Positions 24,367-34,840 of a stretch of DNA of 64,000 nucleotides are shown one piece after another; the first letter of the stretch is position 1, and every line of letters starts with the position of its first letter. Both the position numbers and the translations under genes were made by a program. The stretch lies in assembly GCA_009760855.2 (NCBI GenBank), contig WPIO01000058.1:661001-725000 (forward strand), read 5' to 3'. The notes under the pieces were generated by a model. It did no database searches, was not told the DNA's origin, and saw only the letters and a program-made list of their open reading frames with translations. Origin of the DNA: Cristatella mucedo. Its lineage: Eukaryota; Bryozoa; Phylactolaemata; Cristatellidae.

Positions 24367-25485
24367 CGGCTCGACTCGCTGCAGCTCGCCAATCGACCAC
24401 GCGTCGGCCGCCCTCTCTGCAAGGGGATGCGCGGCCGATAGGTTCGGAACGCAGCCGCCTCGAGAGATAGGACGCCGTGCGAAGGGGCTGACGCCATGGG
24501 GGCGCTATCGGCCATCAACGGAAGGGGGCGGCCGACCGACGAGCCGGTGACGCAGCCGAACGCCAGTGCGGCGAGGACGCGCATGCGCACGCACGCGCCT
24601 GCGCTCTGACGGACGCTCGGGAATCGCGGGAGGCAGCTATATTTGCGCGTCGCTCGCCTCTCACCGGTCCGTGTCTGGCACGCAGCCGGGCGTGGCCAGC
24701 TTTCAGCGCGCTCGCGCTCCATCGAGCTGCCGAACAGCCGAGCTTCCGGCGCAGCTTGCCGACGAGCGACCGCCCGCGCGGATGGCGCGGCGGCGCATTC
24801 GCGCGCCTCACGCTCGCGCGCTCCTGCCGTGGCCGACGGTGCGGCATTTGCGTCAGCGATCGGGCTAGCGGAGTGCCGCCGCGAGAGCGAGAATGGGACG
24901 CTTCCGCCGAGAACAAGACCAAGGTCTGCACTCGACAGACGCGAGCGCCGCTTCCCCCGCGGGATAGCTGCCTCGGCGGCGGCGGTGACGGCAAGCAGAC
25001 AGACGGCCGGCCGAGAGCCGCGCGGGGGCGCGACGACGCACACGAGCCCCTCGGCTGCAGCACGCCCGGCGCTCGTGCGAGCACGCCCGCCCGCGCGCCT
25101 CGTTCGTCTGCCATCTTCCGCTAAGGGGAGTTTCACGGTGGCCCAGTTTACCGACGGAAACATAGAGAAAGGAGTGCGACATTTCGCCGTGCCTGGTCAC
25201 GTAGAAGTAAAGCTAAGGTCGACTAATTCGAGGGGCTCGCTTCTTTCGAGGCGGCGCAAAGGCCGCTTCGGCTATCGCCCCCCACCCCCGCTTCCGAGGA
25301 GACTGAAGACCGGAACAGCAGAGCTTATGCCGAGCGGCGCGCCAGCCGGCACAGGTGGCATCGGTGGCAAAGTCTACCCGTTTCGGACCCGGAAGGCACG
25401 GAGCTGGCGAAGTCGCGCGAGCGCGGGGCACAGAACAGCCCCGAGCGTGCCGCGAGAGGCTGACCCGCGGCATCGGCATCCCGCG
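24367..25485. other. CpG-rich region without an assigned gene
   Basis: Very GC- and CpG-rich. Contains a TATATTT box at 24638-24644 with no supported exon downstream. Long frames on both strands (up to about 350 codons) are Arg/Ala-rich and of low complexity, as expected from base composition. Confidence 0.4.
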
Positions 25486-25496
25486 ACGACGATGGC

Positions 25497-25555
25497 AATA
25501 ATGAATCTTTTGTATCGCCCCCTCTCAGAGAAACCACCTCTATTCAGGCGCTCTC
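25497..25555 (-). mobile_element. SINE/LINE tail remnant
   Basis: Reverse-strand hairpin tail (CTCAGAGAAACC, CTATTCAGGCGCT) isolated in GC-rich DNA. Confidence 0.5.
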
Positions 25556-26083
25556 CTGCTCGCCCCATAAGAAGCGCTAAGCAAGAGTTGATGACGAGCG
25601 AGAAATCGCGCGCTATAGCAAGAATGCGAAAGCGCACGAGAAGCGCGCGAGCGCCCAAGCAGCCGCGGCGAAGCTCAAAAAATGAGTGATGTGACTTTAC
25701 TGCTGCCCAGTTGAAGACAGATCCGGCGAGCTTACGAGCTTTCCGAAAGTTCCAGACGAGTAAGAAAGAGCACAGGCCGGGAATCTCGAATAGAGGAAGT
25801 TTTGGCGATCGAGAAGAGACAACCCCGACGGGCGAGCTAGATCCGCTGTCGGGCTCTGGTTTAAGCAGGCAGCACTCTTGTGCTATTGGTTTGAGCATGC
25901 AGCAGCACTCTTGCTTGCGCAGGCAGCACCTCACTTTAGCTGCGCTGTTCTCCAAATAAAAGTTGGGGCCTGCTAAGACAGCGGAGGAGGCAGTGAGATC
26001 CTCGGAATATTTGCCTTGAGGGCAGCACGTTCACCGCCGCCGCCGCCGCCCCGCCCCCCTCGGCGCTTCCTCCTCCCACCGAA

Positions 26084-26200
26084 CTCCTCTCTCTCTCTCT
26101 CCCTCTCTCCCTCTCTCCCTCTCTCTCTCCCTCTCTCCCTCTCTCTCTCTCCTCTCTCCCTCTCTCTCTCTCTCCCTCTCTCTTTCCCTCTCGCTCGCTC
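26084..26200. repeat. (CT)n/(CCCT)n microsatellite
   Basis: Pyrimidine-only tract between two GCC-rich stretches. Confidence 0.97.
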
Positions 26201-26291
26201 TCAGTTCGGCTCCGTTTCGTCTCTGCGAAAGCAAACGGGTTCTGTGATGGTCTCATGCGGCCGGCGTCAGACCTCACTCCGCTGCGACGTG

Positions 26292-26642
<351 letters not shown>

Positions 26643-26838
26643 CTCTACCAGGCCCGGTCCGCCGCCGCATAGCGGATTGCGTATCGTGAGCTGTCACCGA
26701 GGTCATGCCTCGCTTTCCGGGCCCATTCATGCCTAGCTTGGGAAACCCATTCATTACTAACTCGTGAATTGTACGGCGAGGCCCCCGACATTGACAGCCG
26801 GCCCCGCCGCCGCGGCAGCACGGCGCGGTGCTTTCTTT

Positions 26839-26900
26839 CGCGAATGTACGAGAGCCGCTGCCGGGCGAGCTCGCCCGGCGGCGGCTCTCGTACATTCGCG
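26839..26900. repeat. 62-bp near-perfect palindrome
   Basis: Arms 26839-26869 and 26870-26900 are 31 nt each with one mismatch and no spacer. The centre is GGGCGAG/CTCGCCC. Similarity stops sharply outside the arms. Confidence 0.95.
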
Positions 26901-27214
26901 GTTGAATCGAGCTGCCGCACTGTCCGGTGTAGCGCCGAAACCGGCTCTGGTCTGCCGACGCTGCGAGCCGGCGGATGGGTGCACCGCGGCCGCCGCTGCC
27001 GCGAGGCGCCGACAAATGCCCGGCGTGAAGCTCGCCCACGCGCGAGGTGGGGACGATTCCGGGCGGCCGAGTAAATGAACACTCTCTTCGCTCATTGGAT
27101 GGCCTTTTGGCAGCAGACGCGATTTCGCGGAGCGTAAGAATGTCGCTAATATCGAGGCGTTACCGTGTGGCTTGCGGCTTCCGGGACTCGCACACGCGCC
27201 CGCGCGCACCCCGC

Positions 27215-27253
27215 TATATAGGCACGCGCGCGGCCGGGCTGAACCAAACCGCA
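27215..27253 (+). promoter_or_regulatory. TATA promoter of the Cys-rich gene
   Basis: A TATATA box at 27215-27220 is embedded in GC-rich DNA, with an initiator-like GCAGTCC about 36 bp downstream at 27251. The expected start of transcription is about 27245-27253, leaving a leader of about 60 nt before the ATG at 27310. Confidence 0.6.
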
Positions 27254-27309
27254 GTCCGATCGATCTTCGAACCGATTCGAGACTCTTCGCGCAACAGAAC
27301 GCGACCGGA

Positions 27310-28504
27310 ATGAAGCACGCCGCCGCCTTAATGCTGCTGGTTCTACTATGCATCGTCGCGTCGTCGCTATGCTCCGTCGCCTGGCCGGCCAACTTGGGCC
27401 GCGGCGGTCCGGAGGTGAGCACTTTCTCGGTCGTATCGTCGAAGTAACGGTGTGGCCTCGCTAAAAGCAGGCACGAAACTGGCCGAATGCGGCCGGCCCG
27501 TCGAGCGCGCCGGCACTTGTGGCGAACTCGTCCGAACGTCCCCACGCTCGGGATCGCTGTGGCGCGCATGCGCGTGCGCGGCAGTCGGCGAGCGCGTCCG
27601 GCTGGCATGGCAGTCGGTCGGCGTGGCAGCGGGGCGCGGCCGTCGGCGGAGCGCGGGCCATGCAGATCGGATCGGTTTTCGTCTGAAATGGCGGGGAGCG
27701 AGAGTGGCGAGAGCACCCGGCGGCGAGCGCGCGCGACCGGCAGTCGCGAGATAAAAAATAGCAGAGGCGACAAGAAAGAATGAAACGATAACCACGGTCA
27801 GCAGCGCTCCGACGAGGAGCGCTTCGCGCGCTCGCCGTCATGAGCTGCGGCAGGCTGTCGCCGCGGCGGCGGCAACGGGGTAGGTAGCTCGGTCGCCGGC
27901 GGCGACCGCGGGCGTCTTCGCTCGCGCTCGCGGCTCACGCGCGCCTCTCGGCGTCTTCGTCTCGCAGGCTCAGCGGTTCCGCACGCAGCTGCGGCAGCGC
28001 CACCGGCAATGCGCCGGCCAGTGCAAGTCGCGGGGGCGGACGTGCGAGCAGCGCACGTGCCGCTTCCTCGGTCCCAACGACGACGCCTACACCAGATTCT
28101 ACGAGCTGTGCCTCGACAGCTGCAGCGCGCGCCTTCACGCCTGCAGCACCGGCTGCCGACAGGAGGTGAGCGGGCGGGCGCGCGCGCCTCTCTCTCTCGC
28201 GCGAGCGCGCTCGCCGGAGCGAAGCGCCCGCTGCGCAGCTCTCGGCGCGGCGAGTGTCCCGGAGCTGTCGTCGAGAGAGGCTGAATGAGCCGCGCGTTCC
28301 CTTACGATTGGTCCCTCGGGTGGAGCTGGAGCAGTCCGCTTCGGCCGGCGCGCTCCTGCTGCCGCCGGCGGGCGGCGCCAGCTCGTCGCTCTCTTCTTCT
28401 TCTTTCAGTGCTACACGAAGTGCCAGAATGCCGAGTCCAAGTGTGAGCTCAGCGCGCCGGAGCCGCAAGCGTGCAACTTTATGTGCCACACGCACTGCCT
28501 TTGA
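27310..28504 (+). CDS. Secreted cysteine-rich protein, 132 residues, family unknown
   Basis: Three exons (27310-27414, 27968-28165, 28409-28504) join at phase-0 GT-AG introns, with donors GAG/GTGAGC in both introns and acceptors TCTCGCAG and TTCTTTCAG. Exon 1 gives a signal peptide with a Leu/Val/Ala-rich core, probably cut near residues 21-24. The mature part holds 14 cysteines at 50, 54, 61, 66, 83, 87, 94, 98, 102, 106, 113, 123, 127 and 131. These form three units of C-x3-C-x6-C, two of them followed after 3-4 residues by another Cys. The even number suggests up to seven disulfides in an extracellular protein, and the i, i+4 spacing suggests short helices held as hairpins. Exon 2 is Arg-rich. 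No known family is recognised; a hormone, defence peptide, inhibitor or matrix protein are all possible. Confidence 0.82.
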
Positions 28505-28850
28505 CGGCTGGTCGAGCGCGGCTGGCTGACGCCGCCTCTGCGTCGGCAAGAGATCGCCGCCGCCGCCGCCACCGTCGCCGCCGCCGCCGCTGCCGTTGCG
28601 GCGACGACCCCTGTACATATAAGGTCCAATTATTATTTATGGAGCGCGACCGACCGACCGACCGACTGACCGCCCGCCCGCCCGCTCGCTCGCTCGCACT
28701 GCGCCGCCGCTGCTGCCAAGGCGAGCGCAGCGTGGACAGCAGCGCCCGCCTTGCGAATCGCTTTTCTGAAAAAGCCAGCTTCCAAAGTCGGCTAGCCGCT
28801 CGTCGCATTTGTTAGCCTCGAATGTTTGTAATAAAGAAATCTCCGCCTTG
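28505..28850 (+). terminator. 3' UTR and polyadenylation signal of the Cys-rich gene
   Basis: AATAAA at 28830-28835, about 325 nt after the stop codon; cleavage is expected at about 28845-28860. The UTR contains a (GCC)n patch at 28556-28595 and CGAC/CGCC/CGCT tetranucleotide runs at 28648-28697. Confidence 0.65.
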
Positions 28851-28859
28851 AGCCAGCCT

Positions 28860-29437
28860 GCGAGCTCTTCTCTCGCGAACGCTCGTACAGCCGCCCTGAG
28901 CGACTCATGTCGGCACGGCCGGAAGCGCGAGATCGTGCGAGAGCCGACGCCGGCTTCTGAGATTCGGGCTCTATGCCCGGTGGCGAAGCCGCCCAAGCAG
29001 CTTCCACCCAGTGAAGGGCGAAAGCCTTTCGCTGGGTCGAGGCTAAGCCTTGCTAAGCAGTGCCCCTCATGTGGCAGCACTGGGCTGCAGAGCAGACTCT
29101 CTGTGGTGCGCGCTGTAATGGTGAGTGCAGACTCACTGCTTCTGCCGCCGTCTCTGACCGGTCCAAATGGCTTGTCGATACCGTAAAGCCGCATTTACTC
29201 GGCAAGCCTTGCTGCCTTCCTGCTTCTGTCCTACTTGGGTCTTCGGTGTGTGCGTCACTAAGAATGGGGAAGGGTGGTCAGCAACTTAGGACAGACTTAG
29301 CGAAGACTAGGCACAAAGTACGGAAGACAACCAGACCGGCGAAATCCTCGAAACCTTCCACGTAAGTTCCCGTTTGTGATGTACTACGAGCTCGAAGTAT
29401 GAGATCTAGATTGAGGCAACGGGCTATAAATCCAACG
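28860..29437. other. Unassigned sequence
   Basis: GC-rich at the left, mixed at the right. A short inverted repeat around AGTGAAGGGCGAAAGCCTTTCGC (29011-29033) is present. No gene was recognised. Confidence 0.4.
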
Positions 29438-29540
29438 CACCTGTTCCCTTTGCAGCAAATGTAAAGCGCCTAGAAAGAAATTGAGTTCTCCCAGGGCGCT
29501 TTATCAAGTGCATTATTATTATTTTTATTCTTATTTCATA
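29437..29540 (+). mobile_element. LINE 3' tail fragment
   Basis: Only the last about 100 bp of the main family: CCCTTTGCAGCAAATG, the hairpin and a (TTA)n tail. Confidence 0.85.
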
Positions 29541-29545
29541 ATCAT

Positions 29546-29798
29546 TTGCTGGGTCCTTGTACTTGACCCGTGTGTGTTTATGCGTGCTCACACCGTGCAT
29601 GTCACCGCTAACCATATTTGCATGTTCATAATGAGCATGTTACCTCTAAAAACGTATTATGCTCGTTGACACTGTGCACTTTACCACTAAACGTTTGATC
29701 ATGCTTCCATTACAACATTCGTAAAGTGCCTACAAAGAGATTTCGTTCTCTGAGGGTGCTATTCAAATGTATTACTATTATTATTATTATTATTATCA
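29546..29798 (+). mobile_element. LINE 3' UTR copy, older variant
   Basis: Plus-strand 3' UTR with three, not two, copies of the 35-40-bp GCATG...CTAACCA unit, then a diverged hairpin and (TTA)n. Confidence 0.75.
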
Positions 29799-30129
29799 CG
29801 GAAAGTTAAAATTCACTAGAAGCTGCATAGAGGAGGGCTATCTCCTAACTTCCTAAAAAGGAGATTTTCTCATGATCACTCTGGAGCGGAGCAAGTAGGA
29901 AGCAAGACTTTGAGGAAGACTGGCCGACTTCACTTCCTTAAACAGGACTACCGAAGTAGAACAGAAGTGGGACGGAAGCAGAACAGAAACAAGAGTCGCC
30001 GTGTAAACGCAGTTTAACACGGACCGTACTAAACCGCACGTGGGAACAAAAAGCCGAGTTCAGCTCTGGGAGCAAAGAAAGCTAAACAGCAGGACCGCTG
30101 CGTGTCTAGCTGGGTCGCATGCACGGCGA

Positions 30130-31345
30130 CAACTCATTGCAGCTAGTGACCTAAGCAGGAAACGCATTCCAGACGTTCGGCTCTCACAAACCGATGACCT
30201 GATCACCAACAGGTTCCGATTTAGTACGAGGAACAGTGAGACAATCGAAATCCTATGTATGAGGGGAGGGGAGGGTTGGGTTGGGTGAGTGGGTGGTGCT
30301 AGAGCACGCCGAAGAAGCATGAAAGTCGAATAGGTAGGCTTGTGCATGCAATTTATACGACCTTCAGGCCAGAGAAGGTATATCGATATCTACTCGATGC
30401 TTGATAGGATGCCGCTGCTGATCAGATACAAGTGGTGTGATAAGACAACCACGCCGAAAAGCTGCCTAGCTCCTGTGTTTTGCACCCACTGGAAACTAGT
30501 CATGATACTGACCGGGAGTCCTGAATAAACGGTAATTCCAGTGTCCTAGACGCGATAACGAAAACGCGTAAATTAGTCTGGCAGTCTCACATTTATCTAA
30601 GGAGGACCTGTTTTTGGATATTGTTCTCATTTGAAAGTAGGCTAACACGACAGTGGCACCAATCTGCTCATCTAAAGGCACGTCGTTCTGAAATAGCATG
30701 CTCAGATGATGGCCAAACGTATTTGGAATGATGCTAGATGAAAACCAATCTTTGGGGGGTTTTCACCTTGCGACGGGAACACAAGGATTTCCAATAGTTA
30801 TTAGCTTTAGTTTGATCTCAGTTTCATTTAGCCTCAGAAAGTTATGGACCGACCAATTGCGAATGTCGTCAGTGTAGGCAGCAAGGGAACTAAGCGAGTC
30901 GGATGAGGACCAGTGTCTAGAAGGATCGAAGGGTGGCTGGAGTCTGACTGACTTCGGTGTGGAAATGAAAGCCACTGAGGTGTTTGGCTTCAACATCTCG
31001 GCCAGGGGTAGAGTATAGAAAGTGAGAAAAAGTGGGCCCAAGATCAGAGCCCGCTACGGTAACCCATACTGTGAGAGCTCCATAAATGACCAACAGTGCT
31101 CACTTATAGATTCGGACATCCCTCGCTGAGATGGGACCCAACCAAGTTCAGCATTGCGTCAGCGATACCAGTACCGTTAACAGGTACTGCAGAAAGATCT
31201 GGTGAACATGGTTTCAAACAGATAATGGATCCATGAGTACCGGCTGAGAGGCCCTACCCTGATCGGTATTGTTCAGAATATCACTTTAAACTCGAAGCAG
31301 AGCAGATTCGGTCTCATGGTTAGCTCTGGCTTCCGATTGGAACTT
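30130..31345 (-). mobile_element. Decayed LINE copy, about 1.2 kb
   Basis: Reverse-strand remnant covering from near the RT N-terminal side to the C-terminal region. TVYTLPLA-like, DDIR and NFL-LN blocks are readable at 30763-31041. The catalytic motif is destroyed (no YADD). Confidence 0.8.
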
Positions 31346-31621
31346 GCCAGCCTAATGCTAGAAACATAGTTGCATTTGGCTTCTGGGCCACCATTTGCTC
31401 CAAGCGCCTTGGATAACAACGGCAGGAGAGAGATAGCTTGTGCACTCAGAGCCCCGCCGAGATGACAGCACCGATGCAAGGCATGCAACAAAGGGACAAT
31501 CTTGGCTTTTTCTGAGAACTTTGGAGGAGTCGAACGTGTTTAGTAGCTTTCCGAATAATAGTATGTTAGACAATACGGAACGAAACCCGTATGGCTGGCG
31601 GCGTGTTGAAACGCCCTAATA

Positions 31622-31808
31622 CAATGGTTCTCAACCTTCCTAATGCCGCGACCCTTGTATACAGTTCCTCATTTTGTGGCGACCCCCAACCATAAAATTA
31701 TTTCGTGCAAAATGTGCAAATGCGTGTTTTCCGGTGGTCTTAGGCGACCCCTGTGAAAGGGTCTTTCGACCCCCAAAGGGGTCACGACTCGCAGGTTGAG
31801 AACCGCTG
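31622..31808. mobile_element. hAT-type MITE resembling SPIN
   Basis: 187-bp element with terminal inverted repeats (left CAATGGTTCTCAACCT, right AGGTTGAGAACCGCTG). It is flanked by 8-bp duplications CCCTAATA (31614-31621) and CCCTAATG (31809-31816), which match at 7 of 8 positions. The subterminal sequence has CTAATGCCGCGACCC on the left and GGGGTCACGACTCGC on the right. This is the layout and, from memory of the family, the sequence of the non-autonomous SPIN elements of the hAT superfamily. It has no coding capacity. Confidence 0.88.
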
Positions 31809-31816
31809 CCCTAATG

Positions 31817-32985
31817 TATGAGGACGATCCTAGTAAGATTTTCAGGCGCCAATTTTAATATGCAGCAGACGTTCACTGTTGAGGATTGCCATCTTAGCAG
31901 CTCAATCCTTAGCTATTATCCCTGAACCCCACAGACAATGATTACCTTCGTTGCAATGTTGAACAATAGGATAGCTTTTAAAATGAAAAAATACAAGACG
32001 GCTGCGTAAAAAGAGACCAAAAGCTATTACTTAAAGAAGACTCGCGTCGGCAGCAGGCGACCCCAGTGGCCTGCGAAAGTACTCTGTTGATGTCCCCGAC
32101 ATTCCGAAGGTCGCGCTTTTTACTGCCGATATTGATCGCGACAGCTACACCGCTTGCACTCAATGGACTGCTGTAATAAGCTGTTATTGCCGACAAAAAG
32201 CACGGAAATCTCGGAAAAATTTGAAAGTCTGGCAATCAGAACTGCACGCCGTTCCCCTAGGCTGTCTGAGGTGACTGCCGCTGCGCACCTTTGGCCAATC
32301 ACATTGCTCCCCGCGTCCCTTCGAACCAATGACGACGACCGGTTGAATCGTGTGTGGTCGCTGTGCTAGAGCTATGTCACACGTCAGACGTAAGAAAATG
32401 CGGTCAGCACTAATGTCATTCTCGCCTACTCGGCGCCTAGGTGACGGCCCTAGGCTGAGGCACAGCGCTTTTAAGTGTGTTGCTCTTTTACCTGCCTACA
32501 TCGAGGACCGGAACTTGTCCGCCCGAAGCCAAGGACGGGCAGGCACGGCAGAGGACGGCAATGCATTATACTGGCCGCGTTCGATGAACCTCCGGAAGTC
32601 CTGCGAGCTCAGAATAATGGCCAAGCTCTGCCTACCTCTTCCGGCACCGGAACTCAGCTCTAAGAGAAGACAATCAAGCGAGCTCACCTAAACCGCCGTC
32701 TGTGGCAAAAGTACTTTTTACCGTAGAATCGGAAAGTTGAGACCAGATATTTCCAGCTGTTCCAGCTTACGTACTTACGTACCGAAATGTACACTTAGGC
32801 TAAGACCCAAAAGGGGGAAGGGCTCTTCGCGCCCGTCTAGAGACTTCCGATCATCATCTCAGATCGCAGGAAGCGAGTGTAACCGGTTCCACTTACATTT
32901 GGGCTGTCAGCTTTCGGTAATGATGATCATTCGTTAGCCCCCCCCCCCCGCCATCGTACGTATTTCGTGCCAGGTCTTTCCGATT
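31817..32985. other. Unassigned sequence
   Basis: Mixed composition with a poly-C run at 32938-32949. Open frames up to 113 codons have no recognisable motifs. Confidence 0.4.
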
Positions 32986-33115
32986 CGTGCGGCGGGGACT
33001 AGACTCGGAAACCTGACGGTTTTGGATAGGTGCGAATAAGGATAGTACTAATAGCCTGGTCTCTTATGGCGGATTTGACACTCGATGATACCACACCAGC
33101 TGAGTCACCTCTAGC
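32985..33115 (-). mobile_element. Possible tRNA-derived SINE
   Basis: On the reverse strand, CTCAGCTGGTGTGG resembles an A-box region and GGTTTCCGAGTC a B box, but the spacing is longer than in a tRNA. Confidence 0.3.
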
Positions 33116-33338
33116 ATCCGCTGTTCAATGTCTGCATTTTTTTACCGCCCCTCAGCTGTACATTAACTAGCGAGTTTCCTTCGCTCCTATCCTTTATTAC
33201 GATAGTGCCCACAAGCTACTGACCGGCGGCAGCTCTTCTCTCAACCCCTCCCCCGAGCAAACAAGCAATCTTCGGGGAGACAGCAGGGGTGGAGCTGAAT
33301 ATAGCTGGTACTAGCAATTGAAGCCAAGCTACTCTTCT

Positions 33339-33346
33339 CTCTCGCC

Positions 33347-33428
<82 letters not shown>

Positions 33429-33437
33429 TTATCTTTC
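33339..33437. repeat. (CT)n microsatellite
   Basis: Nearly pure CT with a few TTT interruptions, next to a LINE fragment. Confidence 0.97.
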
Positions 33438-33462
33438 TCACAGTGCCGCTCTCTATGCATGC

Positions 33463-33620
33463 AGTGTCAGCACGCACAAGCACATGAAGGACGAATCACA
33501 GGGACCCACTATATATATATATATATATATGCTATCCTAAATAGGTGTGCTTTTAAGTTCCTTTTAAATGTGGTCAGGTCAGGGGTGTTCTGATGCAGGT
33601 CGGGTGGGAGTTCCAGGCTG
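33463..33620 (-). mobile_element. LINE fragment with internal (AT)n expansion
   Basis: Main-family 3' UTR and terminal codons. Where other copies read CCCACTAAATGCTGTCC, this one carries a 22-bp TA run (33509-33530). It lacks the hairpin and tail, and CT-rich sequence adjoins instead. Confidence 0.85.
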
Positions 33621-33938
33621 AGGAAGTTAACCGACCGAGAAATAGGTCACGGGATTCAAGTTAATTCTTCTCTTCCGTTGGCTGCCTTGCGACTCGGGCG
33701 AGCTGGCTAGTCGCGACGTTGATGGTGGCCGGGTGAGTGAGCTCCAATACCACTATTTTTTGGTCTTTTTCCCGCCAGATTAAACTGGCTCGTCGGCAGT
33801 CAGTGTAAATTGATTAGTTTGGCTCACGCTTTCTCCGTAAAAAGCACAGACCGGGCTCGCTGCAGGTTGCACGCGGCTGGCAAAGGGCTGAGGTGCGAGA
33901 GAATGACCGGAGGCGAGCAAACTCGAGCGTGAGCCGCT

Positions 33939-33988
<50 letters not shown>

Positions 33989-34690
33989 TGTGGCCAAAGC
34001 CGCTTCAGCACTTGTATGCGCTCGAGGTCCAGGGCTCCGGTGCAGCAGCGCGCGATGGATGCGCTCCAAGGTCCGCTGCCGCCTGCAGCCGCTCGCCTTC
34101 TGCTCTCCGTCATCTGAGCGATCGCACGATTTTACTTGTGCCGACGAACATCCGGCGCCGATTCTTCCGGCGCTGCTGCCCACTCACACCTGCGAGACTC
34201 TTTGCAGCCAGTCTAACTGGCCGGCGACTCCTCCTGGAAGAAAAAATCAGAAGTTCGAAATGAATAGAAACTTGTAAGGGCAATTGCAGATAAATCTGTT
34301 AATGACGTAGAAATATAGGAGAGAAATGAGCTTGAGGTTGGTGAATCCGCACGGATTACATGCAGAACGCCGTCCTTCTGCAGCGCCTCGTCTGTAGTCG
34401 GCGAGCGGCGCTAACCGCTGCTGAGAAACGCTTCGAAAATGGTCGGCTAGCAGTGGCCGTACTATGAAAGTGGCGCGTTTCTGAGAAATCCGGCTACCGG
34501 CCTCGTCGCTTGTGGTCGTTAGCCATTTCGCATTGCGGTTCGTGAAAGCACGCCCTTTGCTCCGAGTTGGCACGTAACCATTCCTCTATGGGACAGTGAG
34601 CACCAGCGTATCTGCGTCGCCCTTTGCTTGGTATAATGACAGCTCTTCTATGCGCTTCACCTTACCTGCGGCAGTTCGTATAGGATTAAA
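33621..34690. other. Unassigned sequence with a GCC repeat
   Basis: Contains a (GCC)n run of about 16 units at 33938-33986 in a CpG-rich 400-bp stretch. The Ala- and Arg-rich frames follow from the repeat. No gene was recognised. Confidence 0.5.
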
Positions 34691-34693
34691 CAA

Positions 34694-34840
34694 ATGCATG
34701 TCCAGTGGTTAAGGTGCTCACCTTAACCACAGTCAACGTGAATGAACCCGAGGTCGCAGGCTCGAGCCCCGCGGCATTTGTGAAGCACATGAATTTAGAT
34801 TAAGTTCTATTAGGATGCTAAAAAAATAAATGTACTAGTT
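34694..34840 (+). mobile_element. tRNA-derived SINE
   Basis: A box (GTGGTTAAGGTGCTC), B box (GGCTCGAGCC) and the LINE-like tail are present. The head has an insertion of about 15 bp between the boxes. Confidence 0.78.

Noticed and set aside
24643-25689. 348-codon plus-strand frame and its reverse-strand partners
   Set aside because: Arg/Ala-rich, opened by high GC content; overlapping long frames on both strands and no recognisable domain.
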